Positions 11,101 to 19,514 of a stretch of 64,000 bases of DNA are shown here, one piece after another. The notes under the pieces are model-generated. The model made no database searches, had not been told where the DNA came from, and saw nothing but the letters and a program-made list of their open reading frames with translations. The stretch spans positions 1 through 64,000 of the forward strand of contig NZ_BMSA01000041.1 in NCBI RefSeq assembly GCF_014648915.1. Reading direction: 5' to 3'. Every line of letters begins with the position of its first letter. The first letter of the stretch is position 1. The DNA comes from Streptomyces phaeofaciens. GTDB lineage: Bacteria; Actinomycetota; Actinomycetes; Streptomycetales; Streptomycetaceae. The position numbers were made by a program, and so were the translations under genes.

Positions 11101-14100
11101 GGCGACCCGGGCACCGTCCGGTTGATCGGCCACGAAGTGCACCACTACGACGGCGCCGCCTTCACGGGCCTGGACTGCGGAAAGGTCGGCGCCCACGGGC
11201 TGCTCACCCGCACCCGCACGCTCGTCCACACCGAGGACTCCCTCGACGCCGGCTACCTCGACCGCCGCCCCCGCTACCTTGGCGGCACCGCCGACCTGCC
11301 CGCCGGCGTGCCAGCGTCCTTCCGCAGCGGCGCCGGTCTCCATCGCGACCCACCCGACCCCAGCTATCTCGCAGGCTGGTACGCGGAGACTGAATGCCGG
11401 GCCTACGACGTCCAGCTCGGCGCCGCCCAGCAGCGCGGCGTCGTCCTGCAGCTTCGCGACCCGCTCGGGCACTTGACCACAATCACACCGGACCGGTTCC
11501 TGCTGCTGCCCACCATCGTCGAGGACTCCGCGCGGCTGCGGACCACCGCCACATACAACTACCGGACCGGCCGCCCGGAAAAGGTCACCGACCCCAACGG
11601 GACCGGCCGCCACTACCGTTACCACCCGCTGGGCCTGCTGCAGCTGATGTTCCTCACCAGCCCCGGCGGCGAGGGCGGCACCCACGACAAGCCCCAGGTG
11701 CGCTACGTGTACAACCTGTCGGATTTCCCGGCCACCGGGCAGCCTCTGTGCGTGCGCACCATCTCCCGTATCCGGCACGCTTCGGAGGGCATCTCCGACG
11801 ACACGATCGAGGTGCGGGAATACTCTGACGGCGCGGGCCGCCAGGTCCAGCGCCAGGCGCAGGCGGACGACATCGCCTTCGGCGCGTCCGGGGACGACAC
11901 CGGGCTGCCGGCCGGCGGCCCGGCCCTCGGCAACCGCGCCGCGGACCGGATCTGCGTCACCGGCTCGCAGATCTATGACAACAAGGGCCGGGTGATCAGC
12001 CGCTACGAACCCTTTCTCGCCACGGGCTGGGGCTACCGCTCCCAAGAGGCGGCGCAGCGGGGCCGACAGGCGCGCTTCCAGTACGACCCCTGCGGCAGAA
12101 CGATTCGAGTCCGCAACCCGGACGGCTCCGAGCGCCGCACACTGACGGGCATCCCGGCCGCCCGCACGACCCCGGCCGTCATCCGGCCGACGCCCTGGGC
12201 GACCACCAGCTACGACGAGAACGACCTGGCCCCCGACACCCGGGACCCGGCGGGCGATCCGCTCACCGGCGCCGCCCCCGCCGAGCACCACTACACGCCG
12301 ACCCTGACCCTGACCGACGGCCTCGGCCACCCCCTGTGCCAACTCGTCCACGGCGGCCAGGACCCCGACCACGACGGGCACCTGACCCGCACCTGCCACG
12401 ACACCCGCGGCAACCTCCTGGAGATCACCGACGAACACGGCCGCACCACCTTTTCCTGCGCCTACGACCTGGCCAACCGCCCGGTGCGCACAGACACCAT
12501 GGACACCGGCCGGCGCATCGCGGTCGCCGACGCGGCGGGCAACGAGATCCACGCCGTGGACAGCCGCGACCACGTCACCCTGCGGACCTACGATGCGCTG
12601 AACCGTCTCAGCGGCGTGTACGCCGCTGAGGGACCCGGCAAGACACTCACCCAGCGCGAGCGGCTCACCTACGGCGACCAAGACCCCGACGAGGCCGACG
12701 CCCGGCAGCACTACCGGCTCGGCCGGCTCTGGCGTCATCTCGACGAGGCCGGGCTGCTGCTGGCCGAGTCGTACGACTTCACCGGCCGCCGTACCGCCTG
12801 GGTGCGGCAGGTGGTGAGCGACGCCACCCTGGCCGCCGCGGAGCCAGCCGGCTGGACCGCCGACTGGGCAGCCGCGGGCGCCGAGGCGGCGCTCGACGCG
12901 ACGGGCTATCGCAGCACCGGCCGCTTCGACGCCCTCGGCCGGATCATTGCCGCGCACGTCCCGGCCGCGGTGGACGGCCGCCCCGTCCTGGTCGAGCCGA
13001 CGTACGGCCGCTCCGGGTCGCTGCGGTCAATCAGCGTCGACGGAGTGCCGTACCTGCGGCTCATCGCCTACAACGCCCGCGGCCAGCGGGTCCTGATGGC
13101 ATACGGCAACGGGCTGATGCGCCGCCACGCCTACGACCGCGACACCTTCCGGCAGATCCGCTCCCGCCTGGAGACGGCCGTCGTCGACGGCGACAAGTGG
13201 ACCGGCGAGGGCCCGGCCCTGAGCGAGCTGACATACCGCTACGACTTGGTCGGCAACATCCTGAGCATCGAGGAACGCACCCCGGGCTGCGGCATCGCCG
13301 GGACCGCCCACGGCCGCGACCGCCTCGTCCGCCACTTCACCCACGACGCGTACTACCGCCTCGTCAGCGCCACCGGCCGGGCCTGCGCCGACATCGGCGT
13401 GCTGCGCCCGCTGCCCGACCGGCCGCGCTACGGCTCGTACCCCGCCGCCCCCGACCAGCACAACGCGCCCGACGTCACGACGGGTTACCGCGAGACCTAC
13501 CGCTACGACCCGGCGGGCAACCTCATCGATCTGCACTACCAGGTCATTACCGGGGCCCAGCAGCCCAGTTGGCACCGCGGCTTCGCAGTGGGCCACCTGC
13601 CGCCCGAGGACTCGACGCAGGCGCCGCACAACCGGCTCACCAGCGTCACCGAGGGCGCCGGTGGCACCCCGCTGCCGCTCGGCTACGACAAGGCCGGCAA
13701 CCTCTGCACGCAAGGCGAGTCCCGTACCTACACCTGGGACCACGCCGGTCGGCTGACGGGCTTCCGCTGCCACGCCGGCGGCGCCTCCTCGATCACCGCC
13801 CGCTACCTCTACGGCGCCGACGGCACCCGCGTGAAGAAGTGGGTCCGCCACCAGGGCCAGGCGGGGCGGGACGAGAGCACCAGCTACCCCGCCCCCGGCG
13901 TAGAGCACCATCGCTGGTCCGACGTCGGCGGCGGCGAGAACCGGGTGCTGCACATCATGGACGGCGCCGAGCGCATTGCCGAGATCCGCTCCGGACCTGC
14001 CCGGCGCGGTGAGGCCGGCCCCGAGGTGCGGTACGTGTACGCCGACCATCTGGGCAGCAGCGCCCTGACCACCGACGCGAGCCGGTCGTGGATCAACCGG

Positions 14101-15222
14101 GAGGAGTTCTTCCCGTACGGGGAGACCAGCTTTGGCGGCTATGCGCGAAAGCGCTACCGCTTCACCGGCCACGAGCGAGACGAAGAGTCGGGCCTGAACC
14201 ACCACGGGACCCGCTACTACCTACCCGGCCTGGCCCGCTGGGCCTCCGCCGACACGGTGATGTCCCGCGAGATGTCTCACGCCTACGCCTACTGCCGAGG
14301 GCGCCCGCTGGTGGCCGTGGACCACAGCGGTCGGCATCCAGTAGTGCTCCTCCTCGTCATGGCCGTCCTGCTCAATCTCTCGATCCCGAACACGGCCAAC
14401 GCCCCGAAGCGGGGCGATCCCGTGTACCCCGCCATGACCGAAGCCGAGTTCGCCGCCCAGGCGGCCCTGGTGCTGGCCACCGGAAGGCTGGGCTCGGTGA
14501 TCGAGAAGCAGATCGCCTTCAAACTGGGCGGCGGTGTCCTCGGCCATGCCGCCGGCGGATTCCTGGGCGGTGCGACCAGTGGGCTGATGGGCGGCCCCGC
14601 CTCCCGCGGGGTGTCCGACCTGGCGCGGGGCGAGCTGAGCAGTGGTGCGGAGTACTTCGAGACCGCGTGGAAGACGGGGCTGGCGGGCGGCGCCATCGGC
14701 TCCCTCTTCGGAGCGTTCAGCGCCAGGGTGGACGGAGCCGCCTGGGTGGGCCGCCCGCAGTTCAGCCTGGGCCAGATGGCCGCGGCGGCTGACGAACTGT
14801 CGGCGAAGTTCGCCGGCAGTGTGCGCACCTGGGGTGAGAACGGCTGGTTCAAGAACCCCCGGCAGAACCCGTACAAGCCCACGCCGACCAGCAAGCCGCC
14901 GTCCAAGGTGGGCGTGGCGGTGAGCCGAAAGACGGGCAACGTCTATCTCGGCACGAACGCGGAGGAGCGGATCCTGGCGCATCCGGACATGGACACCGCC
15001 TTCGCATCCATGGAGGGGACGGCGGCCAAGCCCCGCCTGGTGAACCAATGCGCCGAGTTCGCGGCCGTTGACAAGGCCCTGTGGGCGGGTGAGGTGGCGG
15101 AAGACCTGGTTGTGTCGGTCCGCGACGTCAAGACGGGCGCCCTGGCGCCTGCCTGCCACAACTGCCAGCGGACCGGCGCCGGGGTGACGTTCACCGCCGG
15201 CGTGAAACCGCCGCGGGAGTGA
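8113..15222 (+). CDS. TcB-TcC fusion with RHS shell and C-terminal deaminase-like toxin
   Basis: A 2369-residue fusion of the TcB and TcC cocoon components. An SpvB domain spans about 10-330 (FTVPVTVPVGRGG, LTYSTGAGNGHFGLGWSL). FG-GAP/VCBS-type calcium-loop repeats lie about 350-600 (DVSGDGLPDVL, DMTGDGSQDLV, DVDGDGLADLV). A TcdB-middle region is near 650-730, followed by many RHS/YD repeats. The RHS core ends near 2036 (TRYYLPGLARWASADT). The hypervariable tail has a hydrophobic helix near 2075 and a deaminase-fold domain with C2313-A-E2315 and C2348-H-N-C2351, resembling YwqJ-type deaminases. The shell is expected to enclose the toxic tail and dock on TcA. The start ATG follows GGGGCGGCG, 8 bp after the TcA stop. 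No immunity-type gene follows, as is usual for toxins aimed at eukaryotes. Confidence 0.87.
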   Translation: MGDTARSPVEIISLPQGGGALRGIGEKFAPDPVTGTGSFTVPVTVPVGRGGLEPSLALTYSTGAGNGHFGLGWSLPLPGISRKTSHGVPRYDDSDVFILSGHEDLVPLPAAAGAPVCYRPRTEGLFAEIVHHRGPRGGHWRVRTRDGLTSVYGTPPHDGTDADWRDPAVCADADDPRRVFAWQLTETRDPLGNLIRYEYGSDGGDEAGHRWRQPVLRTIRYADYTADGGRLRFLARVDLDYEPRPDPFSAYRAGFEIRTALRCRTITTLVDDGAEHPVRSYELRYTPSAHSAVSLLSSVQVTGFDDDGTEHRDLPPVTFGYTAFEPERRRFAAVTGDDPPPVPLSRVDVELADVSGDGLPDVLQLDGVARYWRNLGRGRFDRPRTLRYVPAGLRLADPGVQLLDADGDARADLLVSTSTFAGTVPLRTDATWAAIRPYTQPPTFSLDDPEVRLLDLNGDGVTDAVRAGSRLECYVQDPGLGWTGPRPARSADPAGLPRISLTDPRVRWADMTGDGSQDLVLVHGTAIEYWPNLGHGRWGRRVAMRDAPRLPARHDPQRLLLGDVDGDGLADLVYVGADEVTVWINRCGNGWSAPIRIRGCPPYAAADSVRIVDLHGTGTGGVLWSSDRSPSMYFLDLTGGVKPRLLEEMDNNIGLHTRVRYEPSTRHRLRDEARQRTRWRTPMPFVVPVVAAVESLDLISGTKLTSEYRYHHGYWDGQEREFRGFGRVDQFDTTVFDDYHGPGLHPDHPAAALAPEEFSPRTETRTWYHLGPVDPTGDGQWAPLDCRDEYWSGDPPLLHPSLPEPAAADRRTRRAALRSLRGRVLRSELYAHDDSTLRDRPYTVTEYSYAVRPESAQDDTREPVFFPYETARRDTLWERGEDPMTHFTYTSDHDGHGQPRRRTTVVPPRRSACRQELTAAVVGAVRPDETRVLATHTTTAYAIPATDSGIHDRVAQTRTYELAAPPGITEPDPGNVPSVLAEQARACAAVERLFAAGDPGTVRLIGHEVHHYDGAAFTGLDCGKVGAHGLLTRTRTLVHTEDSLDAGYLDRRPRYLGGTADLPAGVPASFRSGAGLHRDPPDPSYLAGWYAETECRAYDVQLGAAQQRGVVLQLRDPLGHLTTITPDRFLLLPTIVEDSARLRTTATYNYRTGRPEKVTDPNGTGRHYRYHPLGLLQLMFLTSPGGEGGTHDKPQVRYVYNLSDFPATGQPLCVRTISRIRHASEGISDDTIEVREYSDGAGRQVQRQAQADDIAFGASGDDTGLPAGGPALGNRAADRICVTGSQIYDNKGRVISRYEPFLATGWGYRSQEAAQRGRQARFQYDPCGRTIRVRNPDGSERRTLTGIPAARTTPAVIRPTPWATTSYDENDLAPDTRDPAGDPLTGAAPAEHHYTPTLTLTDGLGHPLCQLVHGGQDPDHDGHLTRTCHDTRGNLLEITDEHGRTTFSCAYDLANRPVRTDTMDTGRRIAVADAAGNEIHAVDSRDHVTLRTYDALNRLSGVYAAEGPGKTLTQRERLTYGDQDPDEADARQHYRLGRLWRHLDEAGLLLAESYDFTGRRTAWVRQVVSDATLAAAEPAGWTADWAAAGAEAALDATGYRSTGRFDALGRIIAAHVPAAVDGRPVLVEPTYGRSGSLRSISVDGVPYLRLIAYNARGQRVLMAYGNGLMRRHAYDRDTFRQIRSRLETAVVDGDKWTGEGPALSELTYRYDLVGNILSIEERTPGCGIAGTAHGRDRLVRHFTHDAYYRLVSATGRACADIGVLRPLPDRPRYGSYPAAPDQHNAPDVTTGYRETYRYDPAGNLIDLHYQVITGAQQPSWHRGFAVGHLPPEDSTQAPHNRLTSVTEGAGGTPLPLGYDKAGNLCTQGESRTYTWDHAGRLTGFRCHAGGASSITARYLYGADGTRVKKWVRHQGQAGRDESTSYPAPGVEHHRWSDVGGGENRVLHIMDGAERIAEIRSGPARRGEAGPEVRYVYADHLGSSALTTDASRSWINREEFFPYGETSFGGYARKRYRFTGHERDEESGLNHHGTRYYLPGLARWASADTVMSREMSHAYAYCRGRPLVAVDHSGRHPVVLLLVMAVLLNLSIPNTANAPKRGDPVYPAMTEAEFAAQAALVLATGRLGSVIEKQIAFKLGGGVLGHAAGGFLGGATSGLMGGPASRGVSDLARGELSSGAEYFETAWKTGLAGGAIGSLFGAFSARVDGAAWVGRPQFSLGQMAAAADELSAKFAGSVRTWGENGWFKNPRQNPYKPTPTSKPPSKVGVAVSRKTGNVYLGTNAEERILAHPDMDTAFASMEGTAAKPRLVNQCAEFAAVDKALWAGEVAEDLVVSVRDVKTGALAPACHNCQRTGAGVTFTAGVKPPRE

Positions 15223-15253
15223 CCTCCGGTTGATAGCGGGAGGTCCGGGATGA

Positions 15254-15730
15254 TCAGGGGGATCGGGCTGATCGGTGAGGCTGGTCTGAAGGGCGCGCAG
15301 CGCGATGCTGCGGACCCGGGCGAGCGAGCTGGAGACCCAGGGCGTCGTACACCGCGTAGGCGGCGCGGGCCAGGAGGAGGGTGTGCTGGGTGGCTTCGGG
15401 CAGGGTCCGGCTGCGGCGGGTGGCACTCAGGTCGGTGTAGTGGATCGTGCAGGTCACGCCGGAGGCGATCTGGTCGGTGGTGCGGAGTCGGGCACCGAGG
15501 TCGTCGGCGAGGGCGAGCAGGATGCGTCGGTGGGCGGCCGGGTCGAGTTCGTCCCGGGGGAAGCGGTGTTCTGTGCTGAGGCTTGCCGGGGCCGGGGCCG
15601 GGGCCGGGGCCGGGGCCGGGGCCGGGGTGGGGTCGACGACGGCGGCAGTTCTTCGAGCCCAGTGGTCACCCTGCCTCAAAGGCTCCCTACGTTGTTCTGC
15701 GGGACGCGGTGAGTCCCTCGTATGGTTCAC
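15254..15730 (-). pseudogene. Y-family DNA polymerase, C-terminal (little finger) fragment
   Basis: The minus strand encodes a little-finger domain of a DinB/ImuB-type polymerase. RFPRDELDPAAHRRILLALA, GARLRTTDQIASGVTCTIHY, LSATRRSRTLPEATQHT and AVYDALGLQLARPG follow the family pattern. The palm and finger domains are missing. Upstream, the frame runs into a low-complexity proline-alanine stretch and then into the left end of the IS110 copy, so the 5' part was lost at or near that insertion. Expression as a functional polymerase is not possible. A second truncated Y-polymerase occurs at 42877. Confidence 0.6.
15586..15627. repeat. CCGGGG hexanucleotide tandem repeat, about 7 copies
   Basis: Seven perfect copies of the hexamer in a row. 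On the minus strand they encode the Ala-Pro run ahead of the Y-polymerase fragment. The tract is prone to slippage, and its length may vary between isolates. Confidence 0.85.
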
Positions 15731-16311
15731 CCACCCAGGGGTGCCGGGTGTGGTTCAAAAGGCTCTGCCACTTGTGGCTTTCAGTGATTGGCCGCCCGGT
15801 ACCCCACGACGACCCGGCTGCCAATTAGGAATTGCGAATGATCGCTGAGTAGGGAATCGACAGCGAGGTCGTCCGTCGGGAGGCACCATCACCACACCGC
15901 GCGGAGGCACCACATGGCCGCAATCTAGGCTGGCATCGACGCAGGCAAGACCCATCACCACTGCGTTGCGATCGGCGAGAGCGGCCACCGGCTGCTGTCC
16001 TGACGCGTCGCCAACGACGAATCCGAACTCCTCGAACTCCTCACCGATGTCCTGGCCCTGGGCGACGAGGTGACCTGGGGCATCGACCTGGCCGACGGCG
16101 GAGCCGCCCTAGCCATCACGATCCTCCTCAACCACGATCAGCCGCTGCACTACATCTTCGGCCGGGCCATCCACCGCGCCTCCGAGAGCTACCGCGGCGA
16201 AGGCAAGACCGACGCCAAGGACGCCGCCGTCATCGCCGACCAGGTCCGCATCCGCCGCGACCTGCAACGTTTACGCACCGGCGACGAGACGGTCACCGAC
16301 CTCAAGATCCT
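15688..16311 (+). pseudogene. Decayed second IS110 copy with truncated transposase
   Basis: From CTCCCTACGTTGT onward this matches the left end and N-terminal transposase of the IS110 at 373-1796. The gene would begin at 15914 (ATGGCCGCAATC) but hits TAG within five codons and TGA again near 16002. Readable sequence (DLADGGAALAITILLNHDQP ... ESYRGEGKTDAKDAAVIADQ) continues to about 16311, where it joins an IS5 fragment in mid-gene. The C-terminal two thirds are missing. The left noncoding end is better preserved than the coding part. Confidence 0.8.
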
Positions 16312-16455
16312 CCGCCCGGGAGAGCGGCGGCGCCGTTCGGGAGCGGGCGGCAGCAGTGGGGCCATTCGCTCCCACAGGTCGTCTGGAACAAGATCAGCAC
16401 GCACTCCGGACACCCTGCCGACCAAGATCGCCGAGCACAAGAACCCGTGGCCCAA
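16310..16455 (-). pseudogene. IS5-family transposase, N-terminal fragment
   Basis: The minus strand encodes VRADLVPDDLWERMAPLLPP followed by APERRRRSPGRR, the conserved N-terminus of a DUF4096-type IS5 transposase. The rest is absent because the frame runs straight into the truncated IS110 copy. The short upstream stretch (MGHGFLCSAILVGRV) is probably not part of the original protein. Confidence 0.6.
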
Positions 16456-16474
16456 CTCATTCTGAAACGATCAC

Positions 16475-17610
16475 TTACTGATCTTTTCGTAAGTTCGGTG
16501 GGTGTGCTGGGTGGATGGTCAGGCCGGTGTGGGCGAGGAAGGACCATGGCAGTTGTGGGTTGTGGTTGATGCGGTGGATGCCTTGCTCGGTGGCGTCGGC
16601 AACATCGGCGAGGTGGTCGCCGGCGAGGTTGGCGAGTTCACGTTTCTTGAGCGAGGACCACAGCAGCTCCACCGGATTGAGCTCGGGAGCGTAGGCGGGT
16701 AATCGCTCCAGAGTGAGCCAGTCCTGCTCGGCGACCCAGGCGCGCATCGCCCGGCTCCAATGGGCCGACAGACCGTCCCAGACCAGCACCACTTGCTCGC
16801 CGCGGTAGAACGCCTTCATCTGCTCGAGGACTTCGATGAGGGCGGTGGTGTCATAGCTGCCGGGCTTGAGGTGGAAGCACAGACGGGCTCCGCGTTCGGG
16901 ATCGGTGGAGTGGTAGCCCAGGGCCCCGGCCATCGACGCCCGCTTCCAGTTCAGCCGGTGCCGCAGCAGCGGGGTCCGGCCACGGGGTGCGTAGGTGCGG
17001 CGGATCTGGGGGAGCAGAGAAACGCCCGATTCGTCGAGGAACACGATCCAGGCACGTGTGTTCACGGCCCCCTTTTGATGCGCGGCCACTCGTGCGCGAT
17101 CCAGCGGGCGATCTCGGACTCGTCCCGCTCGACCGCCCTGCGCTCGGGACGTTGCAGACTCCATCCGAGTCGGCCGGTCAGCAGTCGCCACACCGACGCC
17201 CTCGACAAAGACACCCCCGTTACCTGCTCCACGACGGCGCCGACTCGCTCCAGGGTCCACAGGTCGGCCTCGAAACCATGAGCCTGAGCTCCTCGCGCCA
17301 ACGCGGCCCGGACGTTCTCGACCTGGGCGTCGTCCAGCTTGGGCGGGCGACCGGTGGCCGCACGCCGCCGCAGGGCCGAAGCACCACCTTCCTCCCACGC
17401 CCGCCGCCATCGCCGCACGCTCTCGGCACACACCCCCACCGCCCGCGCGATCTCCGCATTCGACACACCGTCCTCGAACAACTCGACCGCCCGAACACGA
17501 CGCGCCTCCGCCAACTGAGGCCGCGACAACGGAGGAAGAGAGGCGCCAGCAGCAGAGGGCGAAGGTCCATAAGCCACCCCGAAAGCCTCCCACCCACACC
17601 GCCAGCACAC
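16475..17610 (-). CDS. IS630-family transposase, two frames joined by -1 frameshift
   Basis: The first frame (17610-17062) encodes a helix-turn-helix domain (GVSNAEIARAVGVCAESVRR, RRRAATGRPPKLDDAQ) and ends at HEWPRIKRGP. The second frame supplies the DDE catalytic domain: WIVFLDESGVSLLPQIRRTY (first Asp), VLVWDGLSAHWS (second), and AYAPELNPVELLWSSLKKRE (Glu). The frames meet at a C5T4 run on the plus strand (A4G5 on the coding strand), consistent with programmed -1 frameshifting, which is common in this family. The TAA stop is partly built from the flanking target TA. The exact start is uncertain (GTG near 17610 or 17576). Probably functional if the frameshift works. Confidence 0.82.
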
Positions 17611-17634
17611 CCACCGAACTTACGAAAAGATCAG
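16478..17634 (-). mobile_element. IS630-family insertion sequence with perfect terminal repeats
   Basis: Terminal inverted repeats of about 34 bp begin CTGATCTTTTCGTAAGTTCG at both ends. They are flanked on each side by TA (16476-16477 and 17635-17636), the target dinucleotide duplicated by IS630/Tc1-mariner elements. The element is about 1157 bp and carries a two-frame transposase. Its right end lies directly beside the left end of the ISAzo13 element, with only the duplicated TA between them. Confidence 0.9.
17068..17076 (-). other. Probable -1 ribosomal frameshift site
   Basis: The coding strand reads ATC AAA AGG GGG CCG TGA in the first frame. Moving back one base, for example on AGG-GGG, continues into AAG GGG GCC GTG AAC, the catalytic frame. 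The position just before the first-frame stop is what programmed frameshifting needs. A simple one-base mutation would look the same. Confidence 0.5.
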
Positions 17635-17636
17635 TA

Positions 17637-19396
17637 GGGCCTGTAAAGAATCAACACGTTGGTTTGGTGTCTGTCGTAAGGGTCGCGCCGTATGCGGTGG
17701 CGTGGACGAGGAGTCCTGCGAGGGTGTTGAGGTGTGCTGCTGGGGGCCGGGGTGTGTGTGCGTGCTGGTCCATCAGGCGCCGGATCTCGCTGGTGGTGTG
17801 GCGGATGGTGTCCTTACTGACGGCGAAGAGGCGGGCCAGCACGGTGGGCGGCAGGGCGAGGTTCTGTTGCAGCACGGTGACCAGGACCCGGTCGGCCAGG
17901 TCGAGTTTGGCTTTGCGGCCGCCGCCCGGGGCCCGGCGTCGTTCACCGCCGTCGCGTCGGGTGGTGGCGTCCTGTTTCTGCAGCGCCTGCCAGTCGGCGG
18001 TCAGGGCCTCGGTCAGCTCGCTCAGTGCGGTGCGGGTCATGCCGGTCAGTGCGGGGTGCGACAGACTACCGCGGTCGAAGACCACCGCCGGCTTGGACGT
18101 TGGTCCGGTGGGGATGGCCGGGCCGGCGGGGTGGGGGTGCACGGTGTAATTCCATTCGCCGTGGAAGGCATGTCCGGTGACCGGTACTGCGTTCAGCTCA
18201 GCGTCGCTGACTTTCACACCGGTGGGGTAGCTGCCGGGGTCCAGTTCGGCGTGGACGGTCAGACCGGTGCGGGTGGTAGTCGCGGCGATGCTGTTCACGA
18301 TGACGTCGTGGCTGGTCGGCGGGCGGCCGCGCCAGTTCATTGTGATCGCGGAGAACAGCCGGTGCTCGATCCGGTTCCATTTCGATGTGCCCGGAGGCAT
18401 GTGGCAGACGGTGACAGTCAGGCCGGTCTCGGCGGCGAAGGCCGCGAGTTCGGTCTTCCAGGCCCTGGTGCGGTAGCCGTTGGAGCCGCCAGCGTCGGCG
18501 GTGATCAGCAGTCGGGTGGCGCCGGGATAGTCGCGGCGTCCTTGCCCGTTCCACCAGCGGCGGATCGATTCGGCCGCGAAAGCCGCGGTGTCGTGGTCCG
18601 TACCGACGTTCACCCAGCCGGTGTCCGCCGCCAGGTCGTAGATGCCGTAGGGCAGGGCCTTGCCCAGCGCGTCACCGGGGAAGTCATGGACGTCAACCCG
18701 CACAGGATCACCGGCCGGCCGCCATTGACGTCCCGCATTCTTGAACTCCCCGACGACTTCCTTCTTCTTCGTGTCCACGCTGACCACCGGCTCACCGTCC
18801 GCCTGATGGGCCTTGGCCTGGTCGTTGATATACCGGAACTGCGCGTCGCGGTCAGGGTGTTGAGCGCCCTCAAGTGTCTTGGCATTGGCCTGCAGACTGA
18901 AACCGTTCTCCCGCAGCAGTCTGCCCACGGTCGGCGCCGAAGCGGCGTGGCCCTGACGCGTCAGTTCCCCGGCCAGAGACCGCAGCGACTTGGTCGTCCA
19001 CCGAAGCGGCGACATCGGATCGCCCCGTTCGTCCGGCTCAACCAGTGCCAGCAACGCCGGAACGAGCAGCGGGTCAAGCTCCTCGGCGCTTTTTCGACCG
19101 CCGCCGTCCCGGCGGACCCGGCCCTTGGGCAGTGGGTTCTCGCCGCCCTTCAACTCGAAGACGCCCTTCCGCACTGTCGTCTCGCTCACCCCCGCAGCCC
19201 GCGCGACGGCCCTCACCCCGCCGTGCCCCAGCAGCCGGGCCTCGGCGGCCAGCGCCAGCCGCTGCTGCCGCTCATTCAGATGAGGGAACAACACCCCGAA
19301 TCTCAGGGCAAGTTGATCACGGACCTCACTCGGTATGCGCATACCACAGCAACGACAAAGAGACCGTGAAGCAACGTGTTGATTCTTTACAGGCCC
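17637..19396 (-). mobile_element. ISAzo13-family insertion sequence
   Basis: The ends carry a 25-bp perfect inverted repeat beginning GGGCCTGTAAAGAATCAACA (17637 inward and 19396 inward). One full-length transposase fills the element, and the total is about 1760 bp. It abuts the IS630 at its left end. Its right end is about 120 bp upstream of the trypco2 gene, so it may have displaced that operon's upstream part or promoter. Confidence 0.88.
17651..19342 (-). CDS. ISAzo13-family transposase
   Basis: A 563-residue transposase, intact and within the family's size. The N-terminus has helix-turn-helix features (HGGVRAVARAAGVSETTVRK, SLAGELTRQGHAASAPTVGR). The catalytic core shows PVVSVDTKKKEVVGEFKNAG (first Asp), LLITADAGGSNGYRTRAWK (second Asp) and CHMPPGTSKWNRIEHRLFSA (Glu). 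The C-terminus has SYPTGVKVSDAELNAVPV. It extends nearly from one terminal repeat to the other. No frameshift is needed. Confidence 0.9.
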   Translation of the reverse strand: MRIPSEVRDQLALRFGVLFPHLNERQQRLALAAEARLLGHGGVRAVARAAGVSETTVRKGVFELKGGENPLPKGRVRRDGGGRKSAEELDPLLVPALLALVEPDERGDPMSPLRWTTKSLRSLAGELTRQGHAASAPTVGRLLRENGFSLQANAKTLEGAQHPDRDAQFRYINDQAKAHQADGEPVVSVDTKKKEVVGEFKNAGRQWRPAGDPVRVDVHDFPGDALGKALPYGIYDLAADTGWVNVGTDHDTAAFAAESIRRWWNGQGRRDYPGATRLLITADAGGSNGYRTRAWKTELAAFAAETGLTVTVCHMPPGTSKWNRIEHRLFSAITMNWRGRPPTSHDVIVNSIAATTTRTGLTVHAELDPGSYPTGVKVSDAELNAVPVTGHAFHGEWNYTVHPHPAGPAIPTGPTSKPAVVFDRGSLSHPALTGMTRTALSELTEALTADWQALQKQDATTRRDGGERRRAPGGGRKAKLDLADRVLVTVLQQNLALPPTVLARLFAVSKDTIRHTTSEIRRLMDQHAHTPRPPAAHLNTLAGLLVHATAYGATLTTDTKPTC

Positions 19397-19514
19397 TTAC
19401 TGTCCGTGGAGACCCGCGATGCGACCTTTTCCTGAGGCTGAGTCGGACTCGCCCTGGGTATGTCACGGTGCGCGGGGTATGTCGTATGAGGTCGATGGCC
19501 GGGGGAGGGGCGTC

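Noticed and set aside
5531..12957. Several long minus-strand frames opposite the Tc genes.
   Set aside because: GC-rich third positions of the plus-strand genes create them. The translations are Gly/Arg/Val-rich without motifs.
15586..15627. CCGGGG hexamer tract as a functional site.
   Set aside because: Simple low-complexity repeats are common in such GC-rich DNA, and it only codes an Ala-Pro linker of a dead gene.
15223..15730. Immunity gene for the deaminase toxin.
   Set aside because: The only supported frame downstream is the Y-polymerase fragment, on the other strand. Nothing resembles an immunity protein.
1..16455. IS5 pieces at 1-329 and 16310-16455 as one element split by the Tc segment.
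   Set aside because: The two belong to different IS5 subgroups (DDE_Tnp_4 type versus DUF4096 type), so they cannot be halves of one transposase.
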